From Bacillota bacterium (lineage in GTDB: Bacteria; Bacillota; Clostridia; Lachnospirales; Lachnospiraceae), in assembly GCA_023386815.1 (NCBI GenBank), contig JAEWIZ010000028.1, positions 37,804 through 101,803 on the forward strand: a stretch of 64,000 nucleotides of DNA. The letters are read 5' to 3'. Positions 42,914-52,446 of the stretch are shown here, one piece after another. Made by a program: the position numbers and the translations under genes. The notes under the pieces were generated by a model. It made no database searches, had not been told where the DNA came from, and saw only the letters and a list, made by a program, of their open reading frames with translations. How positions within the stretch are numbered: position 1 is the first letter of the stretch; every line of letters begins with the position of its first letter.

Positions 42914-44860
42914 TTAATGACAGCTGGCAGAAACGCCAGAGCTTAATCCACTCAGACCTACAGGTGTATATTCTGAGACCTCTTCTTTTATCGCTTCTTG
43001 ATCGATTTGATTAATATCCTCTACTACTTTTACATATCCAAAATAGGATTCATCAGAAGAAAAAAATTCAAAATCCTGATCAGGTATAAAGCGTATTGGA
43101 TTTTCACCATCAACTATCTCTAGCTGTGCTGCATAATAAGGAAAAATCATTGTACTTTTAGTGCTATCCAATTCATTTCCTTGTATGTTCCATGTGGTCT
43201 CTAACCCGGATTGAACAACTATGATTGCAGGTGAAAACCCATTATTATCATAGCTTAACTCTACTTTCTGTGTTCCGTCCTCATTTAAAGTTGCAACTAC
43301 CAGCTCCTGTGTAGGAATTTTGGCTTCCAATAGATTATTGTAATCACTTAGGCCGTTGGAAACGGAGCTATCCTTGGAGCTATTCACGCTGGTGCTAGTA
43401 TTACCACAGCAGCCTCCACCAACAGATGAACCTACACTTCCTGCGTCATTAATTGTACTACTATCCACATTACCCAAATCATCTACTACCGTAATTTTAC
43501 TTCGAATCATACCCATCCAACAGCTGAAGGAAAACGTACCACTTTCTGTTGGAGTAAATTCTACTACATTGTCACCAATTTGAAGCTTCTTTTGAAGGTT
43601 ATAGCTCTGAGCTACGATACTATTATTACATCCGTTTAGCTCTCCCTCCTCCGCCTGAATGGTCCATTTCACAGGAATTCCTTTCTGGACAATAATCGGT
43701 TCATAGCTGCCGGAGGTAATCCCAGAGGTTACTACCTGTACATCCCCTTCAACAACCGCTTTATTTGCTTCCTGCTTGGTATTTGCTAAGGCTGGAAAGG
43801 TAGGTAATGCAATTCCTGATAATCCAACCCCATTGTTAAACATGAAAATCCCCAGAAATACAACCAATACTGCACTAGCTGTAAGCATTTTTGCTGTGAA
43901 CTTCTTACTGAGGAAGCTGCTTAAGGCTCCAAAAGCGAACATTAACGGCACCGTACCTATACTAAACAAGAACATGGATATTGCTCCCTTGATAGGACTT
44001 CCGGTGGATAATGCATATAACTGCATTGCCTGTAAGGGTCCACAGGGCATTAAGCCGTTTAACAGACCAATATAGAGCGGACTCTTACTAGTACTGCTGG
44101 CATAGATCTTCTTTGCAAATATCTTCGGCATCCTTGGATTAAACTTACGAAGTGCCGGAAATATGTTTAACATGTTAAGCCCCATAATAACCATAAATAC
44201 CCCGGCTAAAATCTGGACAATACCCTTCATGGATCCGGAAAAACTCACTACAGAACCAATTGCTCCTACGATACCACCAATTACAGTATAAGAAGCTACA
44301 CGGCCCAGATTATAGAGAAGACTGGGTCTCATAGCTGAAAACTTATTGGTAAAGGTACCTTCCTTTGCAGGAACACATTGTGATAAACAGATTCCTCCGC
44401 ACATTGCAACACAGTGCACTGAGGTTAGTAACCCGATTATGAAGAGCATTCCATAGCCCATCCCCTCTTCCGCAGTGGGAAAAGCATTAAAGATATTTAA
44501 AAGTCCAAGATGGTTAGCAACCATATACAGTGCAAAAAGTATGATAATAACACCAATTACATTTGTAAAATCCCGACCTTCGGCTTTACTTCCACTATAA
44601 TCCTTTTTTTCCTTTGTTTTGCTGGGTTGAAAATTCTCCTTTGCTGTTACATGGTAGCCTTCTGCTTCAAGAATTTCTTCTACTTCCCCAATGCTGATTA
44701 TGTTTCCATCAAAAGTTACAGTAACTTGTCCTTCTCCGTAACTTGCTCTTACTTCTTCAATACCTGCTCGACTGGAAAGTGCTCGTTCTATAATATTTTC
44801 ACAGTTTACACAGGACATATTCGTCACAATCAGCGTTTTCGTAATACGATTTGAAGACAT
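42914..44860 (-). CDS. HMA - TauE/SafE membrane - double cupredoxin-like fusion
   Basis: The 648-residue protein has an N-terminal HMA domain with NMSCVNCENI (about 1-72), a linker, then six or more membrane helices of the UreH/TauE-SafE type (about 100-350) with VHCVAMCGGICLSQC and PCGPLQAMQLYALS. Two extracytoplasmic cupredoxin-like domains follow: one near 375-470 with FSFSCWMGMIRS, which looks like a Cys/Met copper site, and one near 525-620. A GGGCCGN cluster lies between. It ends VSASCH. It heads the copper module, so copper passage from cytoplasm or outside to this protein is inferred. Confidence 0.85.
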   Translation of the reverse strand: MSSNRITKTLIVTNMSCVNCENIIERALSSRAGIEEVRASYGEGQVTVTFDGNIISIGEVEEILEAEGYHVTAKENFQPSKTKEKKDYSGSKAEGRDFTNVIGVIIILFALYMVANHLGLLNIFNAFPTAEEGMGYGMLFIIGLLTSVHCVAMCGGICLSQCVPAKEGTFTNKFSAMRPSLLYNLGRVASYTVIGGIVGAIGSVVSFSGSMKGIVQILAGVFMVIMGLNMLNIFPALRKFNPRMPKIFAKKIYASSTSKSPLYIGLLNGLMPCGPLQAMQLYALSTGSPIKGAISMFLFSIGTVPLMFAFGALSSFLSKKFTAKMLTASAVLVVFLGIFMFNNGVGLSGIALPTFPALANTKQEANKAVVEGDVQVVTSGITSGSYEPIIVQKGIPVKWTIQAEEGELNGCNNSIVAQSYNLQKKLQIGDNVVEFTPTESGTFSFSCWMGMIRSKITVVDDLGNVDSSTINDAGSVGSSVGGGCCGNTSTSVNSSKDSSVSNGLSDYNNLLEAKIPTQELVVATLNEDGTQKVELSYDNNGFSPAIIVVQSGLETTWNIQGNELDSTKSTMIFPYYAAQLEIVDGENPIRFIPDQDFEFFSSDESYFGYVKVVEDINQIDQEAIKEEVSEYTPVGLSGLSSGVSASCH

Positions 44861-44954
44861 ATATCATCCTCCTGATATTTAAGTATGTACCTATCATAAC
44901 AAAAGGTTGTGGAGATATTATGGAGATAACTTTCACAATTATTATTTTTTATTT

Positions 44955-45018
44955 TATTAAAAAAACTGCCTCACTCATCAGATTTGCTTTGATTAAAGCA
45001 GCTGACGTTAAGGCAGTC
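44955..45018 (-). terminator. Terminator of gdhA
   Basis: ACTGCCT and AGGCAGT close a long stem with an inner GCTTTAATCAAAGC fold, followed on the minus strand by a run of U. It ends about 60 bases past the gdhA stop. Confidence 0.75.
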
Positions 45019-45080
45019 CTTTGTTTACATTTTTATATTTTCATTTTTATGTTTTATATATTACGGTATATTTATTATTT

Positions 45081-46415
45081 CTACCAAATTCCCTGAGCCA
45101 TCATAGCGTTAGCTACTTTTTCAAAACCTGCAATATTTGCTCCAATGACATAATTGCCAGGTGCATTGTAACGATTAGCTGCATCCTCCATATTATGGCA
45201 AATGTTAACCATGATTTGCTTTAGCTTTGCATCTACCTCTTCGAATGTCCAGCTTAATCTCTCGCTATTCTGTGTCATTTCCAGTGCGGAAGTAGCTACT
45301 CCACCTGCATTTGCAGCCTTGCCAGGAGCAAACAGCACTTTATTTTCTAATAAATATTCCGTTGCTTCTAATGTAGTTGGCATGTTAGCTCCCTCTGCTA
45401 CTGCGAAGCATCCGTTAGCAACCAGTGCCTTAGCATCATCAATGAGAAGCTCATTCTGTGTAGCGCAAGGAAGAGCAATATCACATTTAACACTCCATAC
45501 TCCCCTACCCTCATGGTACTCAGAATTGGGTCTATATTTCTTGTATTCGGTTAGTCTACCTCTCTGAACTTCCTTGATCTGCTGAAGTGCAGCTACATCA
45601 ATTCCATCCGGATCATATATCCAGCCAGTGGAATCACTGCAGGTAACACACTTCGCACCCAGCTGATGTGCCTTCTGGATTGCATAGATAGCAACATTAC
45701 CGGAACCGGATACCGTACAGATCTTACCCTGAATTTCCTTACCATTTAATTTTAACATTTCCTCAACTAAATATAATAAACCGTAGCCTGTTGCTTCCGT
45801 TCTTGCCAGAGAACCACCGTAGGTTAATCCTTTTCCTGTTAAGACACCCTCATAGGAACCTGTAATCTTCTTATACTGACCATACATGTAGCCAATTTCT
45901 CTTCCGCCTGTACCTATATCTCCTGCGGGAACATCAACATCAGCACCGATATATTTATACAACTCTGTGATAAAGCTAGTACAGAATGCCAATACCTCTC
46001 TATCTGATTTACCTTTTGGATCAAAATCAGAACCACCCTTACCTCCACCTATCGGAAGTCCGGTCAAAGAATTTTTAAAGATCTGCTCAAAACCTAAGAA
46101 CTTGATAATGCCTAAATTAACGGACGGATGTAAACGCAAACCACCCTTGTATGGTCCAATTGCATTGTTGAACTGTACACGATAACCTGTATTCACCTGA
46201 ACGTTTCCGTTGTCATCCACCCACGGAACCTTGAACTTAATCTGGCGGTCTGGTTCAACCAATCTTTCCAGAAGTCCTTCTTTTCTAAACTTTTCCTCAT
46301 TTGCATCAACTACTGTTCGTAAAGACTCTAGTACTTCTTTTACAGCCTGATGAAATTCTGGTTCTGCCGGATTCTTTTTCACTACCAGTTCAATTACTTC
46401 ATCAACGTATCCCAT
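45081..46415 (-). CDS. gdhA: NADP-type glutamate dehydrogenase (hexameric)
   Basis: GdhA makes glutamate from 2-oxoglutarate and ammonium. Length (444) and features fit the hexameric clostridial type: GPYKGGLRLHPSVNLGIIKFLGFEQIFKN, the catalytic GGGKGGSDFDPKGKSDREV, GTGGREIGYMYGQYKKI, GSGNVAIYAIQKA for the cofactor and AEGANMPTTLEA. It is monocistronic with its own terminator. A palindromic element (46443-46599) sits just upstream of its ribosome site (AAAGGAG). With the Amt-PII fusion it links this window to ammonium use. Confidence 0.97.
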   Translation of the reverse strand: MGYVDEVIELVVKKNPAEPEFHQAVKEVLESLRTVVDANEEKFRKEGLLERLVEPDRQIKFKVPWVDDNGNVQVNTGYRVQFNNAIGPYKGGLRLHPSVNLGIIKFLGFEQIFKNSLTGLPIGGGKGGSDFDPKGKSDREVLAFCTSFITELYKYIGADVDVPAGDIGTGGREIGYMYGQYKKITGSYEGVLTGKGLTYGGSLARTEATGYGLLYLVEEMLKLNGKEIQGKICTVSGSGNVAIYAIQKAHQLGAKCVTCSDSTGWIYDPDGIDVAALQQIKEVQRGRLTEYKKYRPNSEYHEGRGVWSVKCDIALPCATQNELLIDDAKALVANGCFAVAEGANMPTTLEATEYLLENKVLFAPGKAANAGGVATSALEMTQNSERLSWTFEEVDAKLKQIMVNICHNMEDAANRYNAPGNYVIGANIAGFEKVANAMMAQGIW

Positions 46416-46442
46416 TTTTTTAATCTCCTTTGATTAAAATTG

Positions 46443-46599
46443 CATAATAGCTGTTTGCGAAACTCAGAAACTGCTATTATTTTTCATACAATTGGTACAA
46501 GTTCCGGAACGAAATATGCCGATTACTGCATGGCGTGAAGGAATTTATATCAATTGTATGAAAAATCCCATGAACTATATTGTTTCGCAATTACCTATG
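46443..46599. repeat. Palindromic element upstream of gdhA (family member 2)
   Basis: TTTTTCATACAATTG (46480-46494) and its exact complement (46551-46565) form a perfect 15-bp arm. The outer TTGCGAAAC / GTTTCGCAA arms extend it. A GTTCCGGAAC palindrome lies in the middle. The outer sequence TTGCGAAACTCA matches the element at 28382-28443. Confidence 0.65.
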
Positions 46600-46838
46600 A
46601 TTTCTTGCATTTACAAAGGAGCAAAAATAAAAAAATGCAAATGCGCCTTTGTATTTGCTTCTATCATTATATCCACTTTAGTGAATTAATGCAATAGATT
46701 TTATTAATACATATATCACTTTATGTTAATACTAAGAATCAGTGTGACCTGATTTACTGGAAATAGGGTATTCAATTATAGGAACATATGCTATAATGCT
46801 TGAATAAAGTTATCAGAATAGTTAAAGGAGATCAATCA

Positions 46839-48608
46839 ATGGCTTTTGACGGTGTTGTTATTGCCAATTTAATAAAAGAGTTACGTGATACCCTCATTGG
46901 AGGACGAATCAGTAAAATTGCCCAGCCTGAGAAGGACGAGCTGATTCTTACCATCAAAGGTGCTTATCGAACCGGTTATAAGGTACTCATATCTGCCGGT
47001 GCAGGACTTCCGTTAATCTATTTGACGGAAAATACAAAGCCGAGTCCAATGACAGCTCCAAATTTTTGTATGCTGCTTCGCAAGCATTTAAGCAGCGCCA
47101 AGATATTGGATATTAATCAGCCCGGTTTGGAGCGAATCATAAATTTTAAACTGGAGCATCTAGATGAGATGGGTGATCTTCGGATCAAATATTTAATCGT
47201 CGAGTTAATGGGTAAGCACAGCAATATCATCTTCTGTGATGAAAATATGAAGATTATTGATAGTATAAAAAGAATTAACCAATTTGTAAGCTCTGTACGT
47301 GAGGTTTTACCGGGGCGAGATTACTTTATTCCACTTACATCAGAAAAGTATGATCCGCTGACTATTGATTATGATCAATTTAGAGATGTAATTCTCAAAA
47401 AACCTATGCCCGTCGGAAAGGCTTTATATCAAAGCTTAACCGGAATCAGCCCACTTTTAGCGAATGAGATCTGCTTTCGAGCCTCCCTTGACGCAGAAGT
47501 ACCGACAGAAGCCATCAGTGAAGCTGCAGGCTTGCATCTTTACAAGAATTTCGAACGTTTTACCCAGGAGGTAAAGTCTGGCTCCTTCTCCCCTAACATA
47601 GTTTCAAAGGATGGTGTTCCTGTTGAGTTTTCCAGTGTTATGTTAAGCTCATATTCCAGCTATGACCTTCAGGAATATACCTCTATCTCAGCTTTACTCG
47701 AGTCCTTCTACTCCACTAAAAATGCTGTGGCTAGAATTCGCCAAAAATCCTTTGATTTGCGAAAAATTGTATCAACTGCAATTGATCGTACCAGCAAAAA
47801 ATATGATTTACAGCTAAAGCAGCTTCAGGATACAGAAAAAAGGGATAAATTTAAAGTATATGGTGAATTACTTACGGCCTACGGCTATGGCTTAGAACCG
47901 GGTGCCAAGGTGTTAACTACCATTAATTATTATAACAATGAAGAGATTAATATCCCCCTGGACCCGACGATGACAGCACTGGAGAATGCAAAGCATTATT
48001 TCGAAAAATACAATAAACTAAAGCGTACCTTTGACGCTCTTTCCAATCAGATTCAGGAAACCAGAGAAGAAATGGAACATCTGGATTCTATTAAAACTGC
48101 TCTTGACATTGCTACCGAGGAAGATGATTTGACAGCATTAAAGCAGGAACTGACGGAATACGGTTATATCAGACGAAGATTCACCAGTGGTTCCAAAAAG
48201 CTTGAGAAAAAAGCAAATCTTAAAAAGTCCAGTGTAAAGAGCAAGCCCTTCCATTATATTTCTTCTGATGGATTTCATATGTATGTCGGTAAGAACAACT
48301 ATCAGAACGAAGAACTTACCTTCCATTTTGCAGATGGTGGTGATTGGTGGTTCCATGCCAAGAAAATTGCCGGGTCTCACGTAATAGTAAAGACTGAGGG
48401 AAAGGAACTTCCGGACAGAACTTATGAAGAAGCCGCAAGACTTGCCGCTTACTATTCCAGTGCAAGGGAAACGGATAAAGTAGAGATAGATTATACCCTG
48501 AAAAAAAATGTCAAGAAACCTGCAGGAGGAAAACCCGGTTTTGTTGTATATTATACCAACTACTCCTTGGTTTCACCAACTGATATTACTGATATCAAAC
48601 AAGCCTAG
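46839..48608 (+). CDS. rqcH: RqcH/NFACT-family ribosome quality control factor
   Basis: RqcH (Rqc2/NEMF homologue) binds stalled 50S subunits and adds alanine tails. From ATG 46839 (AAAGGAG upstream) it has 589 residues. NFACT-N starts MAFDGVVIANLIKELR, with the conserved NFCMLLRKHLSS. The coiled-coil region lies at about 280-430. NFACT-R is at the end (SSDGFHMYVGKNNYQNEEL, WWFHAKKIAGSHVI). Older names are FbpA or fibronectin-binding protein. It is followed 14 bases later by a histidinol-phosphatase gene. Confidence 0.95.
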   Translation: MAFDGVVIANLIKELRDTLIGGRISKIAQPEKDELILTIKGAYRTGYKVLISAGAGLPLIYLTENTKPSPMTAPNFCMLLRKHLSSAKILDINQPGLERIINFKLEHLDEMGDLRIKYLIVELMGKHSNIIFCDENMKIIDSIKRINQFVSSVREVLPGRDYFIPLTSEKYDPLTIDYDQFRDVILKKPMPVGKALYQSLTGISPLLANEICFRASLDAEVPTEAISEAAGLHLYKNFERFTQEVKSGSFSPNIVSKDGVPVEFSSVMLSSYSSYDLQEYTSISALLESFYSTKNAVARIRQKSFDLRKIVSTAIDRTSKKYDLQLKQLQDTEKRDKFKVYGELLTAYGYGLEPGAKVLTTINYYNNEEINIPLDPTMTALENAKHYFEKYNKLKRTFDALSNQIQETREEMEHLDSIKTALDIATEEDDLTALKQELTEYGYIRRRFTSGSKKLEKKANLKKSSVKSKPFHYISSDGFHMYVGKNNYQNEELTFHFADGGDWWFHAKKIAGSHVIVKTEGKELPDRTYEEAARLAAYYSSARETDKVEIDYTLKKNVKKPAGGKPGFVVYYTNYSLVSPTDITDIKQA

Positions 48609-48622
48609 ATAAGGAGATCAAC

Positions 48623-49438
48623 ATGATTCTGGCGGATTACCACGTACACTCTGACTTTTCCAGTGATTCCACAACTCCCACGGAACAAATGATTGAACAG
48701 GGAGTTAAGCTGGGACTAAAAAAGATATGTATCACGGATCATATGGATTATGATTATCCAGAGAGATATGGTTACACCTTTGTATTTGACCCTGATCAAT
48801 ATATGGAGAAACTTGAGAAACTAAAACAACTCTATGAAAAGAAAATTGATCTACAAATAGGAATTGAGCTTGGACTGCAGCCTCATCTAGCAAAAAGACA
48901 TAGGGATTTAATAAGTAAATATCCCTTTGACTTTATCATTGGCTCTTCCCATTTAGTAGACCATATGGATCCTTATAACTCAGAATATTGGGAACATCAA
49001 ACGCCGTCCCATGGAATACAACGCTATTTTGAATCCATCATAGAGAATTGCAAGGCATATCAGGGCTTTCATATCTATGGTCATCTCGATTATATCATTC
49101 GTTATGTTCCAAATCAGAAGGAAAAACATTTTGATTATTCCTACAGTGATTACTCCGATCTTCTGGACGAAGTACTGAAAACAATCATTTCCTATGGAAA
49201 AGGGATTGAGCTCAATACTGCCGGCTTAAAGTATGGACTTGGGTATCCTCATCCCAAAAAAGAGGTGCTTGGGCGATATAAGGAACTGGGTGGTGAACTT
49301 ATTACCATTGGCTCTGATGCTCACAGGCCTGAGCATCTATGCTATGATTTTCATTTAATTCCAGAGTTTTTGAAGTCTCTGGGTTTTGAGTATTATGCCA
49401 CCTTCACACAAGGTAGACCAAGCTTTGAAAAACTCTAA
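48623..49438 (+). CDS. hisK: PHP-domain histidinol-phosphatase
   Basis: The 271-residue PHP enzyme has the metal motifs DYHVHSDFS, CITDHMDYD, GIELGL, IGSSH, YGHLDYI and GSDAHRPEH. These match the HisK/HisJ type, which removes phosphate from L-histidinol phosphate in histidine biosynthesis. No other his genes are in the window, so a different phosphoester cannot be ruled out. It overlaps no gene but starts 14 bases after rqcH with an AAGGAG site, and so is co-transcribed. Confidence 0.85.
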   Translation: MILADYHVHSDFSSDSTTPTEQMIEQGVKLGLKKICITDHMDYDYPERYGYTFVFDPDQYMEKLEKLKQLYEKKIDLQIGIELGLQPHLAKRHRDLISKYPFDFIIGSSHLVDHMDPYNSEYWEHQTPSHGIQRYFESIIENCKAYQGFHIYGHLDYIIRYVPNQKEKHFDYSYSDYSDLLDEVLKTIISYGKGIELNTAGLKYGLGYPHPKKEVLGRYKELGGELITIGSDAHRPEHLCYDFHLIPEFLKSLGFEYYATFTQGRPSFEKL

Positions 49439-49457
49439 TCTCTTATTCTTTTGCTTC

Positions 49458-49515
49458 AAAAAAGACTCTTATATCATATACACACCAGGTGTATGCATGA
49501 TATAAGAGTCTTTTT
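49458..49515. terminator. Long bidirectional terminator between hisK and mnmA
   Basis: AAAAAGACTCTTATATCAT pairs with its exact complement, with an inner ATACAC/GTGTAT stem. Runs of A and U flank it on both sides. Confidence 0.92.
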
Positions 49516-49610
49516 ATTATCCGACGTGCAAAATTATTATACGCATAACAAGTACGGTAAGCCTTAACATTGCTTTCCATGAGATCAGACTATGATTGTA
49601 TAAGTATTTA

Positions 49611-50741
49611 CTACTTCATAATAGTTCCGCCGCCAACCACATAATCGCCTTGATAGAACACGACAGCCTGTCCAGGTGTTATTGCTCGCTGAGGCTCTTC
49701 GAAAATACAAAGCACCTCATCTTCACCGGTTCTTCGTATGATACACTTAGCGCCCTTATGGCTATAGCGAATCTTTGCTTCGACTTCCATCTCACCTTCC
49801 AAATCCTCAATTGCCATAAAGTTCAAACGATTTGCTTTTAAGCGATCTGAAAAAACTTCATTGGCATTGCCAAGAACAACTTCATTGGTTTCCGGGCGTA
49901 ATTCTACAACAAAAACTGGTTGTCCCATTGCAATTCCCAGACCCTTTCGTTGTCCGACCGTATAATGTACTAGACCTTTGTGTCTTCCTAGGATTTCACC
50001 CGAAGTACTAATATAATTACCCGGTGTTAAACCTGCATTACCTTTCGCAGGCAAAGAGGTAACATTTGCATTAACTGATAATTTCTCATTTTCCTCGAGA
50101 TATTTTTCGATAAAACCTGCATAATTATTGTCTGAGATAAAACAGATCTCCTGGCTGTCCGGCTTATTTGCCACCGGTAGAGCCAATTCTTCTGCCAATG
50201 CTCTGATTTCATCTTTTGCAAATTCTCCTACCGGCATTAGAGTATGTGCTAATTGATACTGCGTCAGATTATAAAGAGCATAGGTCTGATCCTTTGCCTG
50301 GGTTACCGACTTTTTAATGGTGTATCTCCCATTTGGCAGTTTTGCTATACTTGCATAGTGCCCAGTTGCGATATAGGAGGCTCCAATGTCCAAAGATCTT
50401 TTTAATAACGTTTCCCATTTTACGTAACGATTGCAGGCGATGCAGGGATTCGGTGTTCTTGCCTGCAAATATTCATCAACAAAATAGTCAATGACATTGT
50501 TCCGAAATTCCTGTTTGAAGTTCATCACGTAATAAGGAATGTCAAGGACTGCTGCTACTCTTCTGGCATCTTCGACTGCACTTAAGCCACAGCAGCCACC
50601 ATTTTCCTCCATAGAACAGACATCTTCATCCTGCCATATCTGCATGGTTATGCCTATTACATCATATCCCTGCTTCTTTAAAAGGTATGCCGCTACAGAG
50701 GAATCCACACCTCCCGACATTCCAACTACTACTTTTTCCAT
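49611..50741 (-). CDS. mnmA: tRNA 2-thiouridylase MnmA
   Basis: MnmA puts sulfur on U34 of Glu, Gln and Lys tRNAs. The 376-residue protein has the PP-loop GMSGGVDSSVAAYLL, the first catalytic cysteine in TPNPCIACNRYVKW and the second in SQEICFISDNNY. The start overlaps the nifU stop by one base (TAATG), so sulfur supply and use are translationally coupled. The order iscR-nifS-nifU-mnmA is the normal Clostridia arrangement. Confidence 0.97.
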   Translation of the reverse strand: MEKVVVGMSGGVDSSVAAYLLKKQGYDVIGITMQIWQDEDVCSMEENGGCCGLSAVEDARRVAAVLDIPYYVMNFKQEFRNNVIDYFVDEYLQARTPNPCIACNRYVKWETLLKRSLDIGASYIATGHYASIAKLPNGRYTIKKSVTQAKDQTYALYNLTQYQLAHTLMPVGEFAKDEIRALAEELALPVANKPDSQEICFISDNNYAGFIEKYLEENEKLSVNANVTSLPAKGNAGLTPGNYISTSGEILGRHKGLVHYTVGQRKGLGIAMGQPVFVVELRPETNEVVLGNANEVFSDRLKANRLNFMAIEDLEGEMEVEAKIRYSHKGAKCIIRRTGEDEVLCIFEEPQRAITPGQAVVFYQGDYVVGGGTIMK

Positions 50742-51178
50742 TAATATTCTACTTCCTCTTCGTCTTCATGAATATCTGACTTTGGCTTTTCTAAGCCTTC
50801 AATCTTAATATTATTCTTTTCTGCATAGTCCCAAAGTGCCGCATGAATTGCTTCTTCTGCAAGCAGGGAACAATGAACCTTTACCGGCGGTAGACCATCC
50901 AGAGCTTCCATAACCGCTTTATTTGTAACCTGAAGTGCTTCCTGCACTGTTTTTCCTTTTACCAGCTCAGTAGCCATACTGCTGGTTGCAACTGCTGCTC
51001 CGCATCCGAAGGTCTTAAATTTAACATCATTGATAATTCCATCTCCATTAATGTCGAGATAAATCCTCATGATATCTCCACATTTTGCATTACCTACAGT
51101 GCCAACACCACTTGCATTCTCTATTTCACCCACATTTCTTGGGTTGGTAAAATGATCCATAACTTTTTGAGTATACAT
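50741..51178 (-). CDS. nifU: NifU/IscU-type iron-sulfur scaffold
   Basis: The 145-residue scaffold has the three cluster cysteines: GNAKCGDI, FGCGAAVATSS and VHCSLLAEEAI. It accepts sulfur from NifS and assembles [2Fe-2S] units. The C-terminal tail is acidic (DEEEVEY), and no NFU domain is fused, so it is the short IscU-like form. It lies 86 bases after nifS and overlaps mnmA. Confidence 0.95.
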   Translation of the reverse strand: MYTQKVMDHFTNPRNVGEIENASGVGTVGNAKCGDIMRIYLDINGDGIINDVKFKTFGCGAAVATSSMATELVKGKTVQEALQVTNKAVMEALDGLPPVKVHCSLLAEEAIHAALWDYAEKNNIKIEGLEKPKSDIHEDEEEVEY

Positions 51179-51264
51179 AGTATTTCCTCCATTATTGTAT
51201 AATTATATCCTGATAGAACTGTATTTGTGTTCCTAACAGTAAGATGATGTAACCTTATAGTTTC

Positions 51265-52446
51265 CTATGATCTTTTCTTCACAAAATCCTCGTAGAGAGG
51301 TGACATCTCACGAAGCTTTTCTACGATTTCTTTGATTTGATCAACAGTGTAATTGATCTCTTCTTCCGTATTCTCATCACTTACTGTCAATCGCAGAGAA
51401 CCATGTGCAATTTCGTGAGGTAAGCCGATCGCAAGTAGAACATGGGAAGGATCGAGAGACCCTGAGGTGCAGGCTGATCCGCTGGAAGCACAAATATTTT
51501 TCATATCTAACATGATTAGTAGGGATTCACCTTCGATGAATTGGAAGCTGAAATTAATATTATTAGGAAGTCTTCTAACTTTATCTCCGTTTACTCGTAC
51601 AAACGGAATTTCTGAAAGAACGCGCTTTATTAAAAGATCCCTTAATTTGCATTCCTTATCTTCTCTTTCCTTCATTGTGGCTAATGCAATCTCTGCTGCC
51701 TTACCAAAGCCTACAATTCCAGGTACATTTTCAGTACCAGCGCGTCTTTGTCTTTCCTGTCCACCACCATGAACATAGGAACGAATCTTTACGCCTTTTC
51801 TGATATAGAGGAGTCCAATTCCCTTAGGTCCGTTCAACTTATGGGCACTTGCACTTAACATATCAATATTTAATTCTTTCACATCTATAGGCACCTGTCC
51901 ATATGCTTGTACAGCGTCAGTATGGAACAGAATTTTATGCTTTTTCGCAATTTCACCAATTTCTTTAATTGGCTGAATCGTACCGATTTCATTATTGGCA
52001 AACATCACAGAGATTAATACTGTTGTGGGTCGAATCGCTTTTTCTAATTGATCCAATTTTAAGATCCCATTCTCATCTACATCAACATAAGTTACTTCAT
52101 AACCATGCTTCGCTAAATACTCGCAGGTATGAAGAACAGCATGATGTTCTATTTTAGAAGTAATGATATGATTACCTTTGTCCGCATAAGCTTCTACGGT
52201 AGCTTTTATTGCCCAGTTATCAGCTTCGGTACCACTAGCGGTGAAATAAATCTCAGACGTATCCGCGCCAATTACCTTTGCAACTTGAGCTCTTGCCTCA
52301 TCAATGGCTTTTTTGTTCTGCGAAGCATATTCATAAACACTGGAGGGATTACCGAATAAATCTGTAAAATAAGGAAGCATTGTCTCTACAACTTCCGGTC
52401 TGGTTTTTGTTGTGGCTGCATTATCAAGATATATTTTCTTTTCCAT
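51265..52446 (-). CDS. nifS: Cysteine desulfurase (NifS/IscS)
   Basis: NifS takes sulfur from cysteine using PLP. The 393-residue protein has DNAATTKTRPEV, PLP lysine in SASAHKLNGPKGIG, and active cysteine in SSGSACTSGSLDPSHVL, which is the long loop of the NifS/IscS group I. Start has AGGAG eight bases upstream. The 274-base gap between iscR and nifS holds three repeated hairpins. Confidence 0.97.
   Translation of the reverse strand: MEKKIYLDNAATTKTRPEVVETMLPYFTDLFGNPSSVYEYASQNKKAIDEARAQVAKVIGADTSEIYFTASGTEADNWAIKATVEAYADKGNHIITSKIEHHAVLHTCEYLAKHGYEVTYVDVDENGILKLDQLEKAIRPTTVLISVMFANNEIGTIQPIKEIGEIAKKHKILFHTDAVQAYGQVPIDVKELNIDMLSASAHKLNGPKGIGLLYIRKGVKIRSYVHGGGQERQRRAGTENVPGIVGFGKAAEIALATMKEREDKECKLRDLLIKRVLSEIPFVRVNGDKVRRLPNNINFSFQFIEGESLLIMLDMKNICASSGSACTSGSLDPSHVLLAIGLPHEIAHGSLRLTVSDENTEEEINYTVDQIKEIVEKLREMSPLYEDFVKKRS

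Noticed and set aside
44851..45096. Small plus-strand open frame with a possible ribosome site (GGAG near 44914)
   Set aside because: It runs through the gdhA terminator stem and has a poor, low-complexity product.
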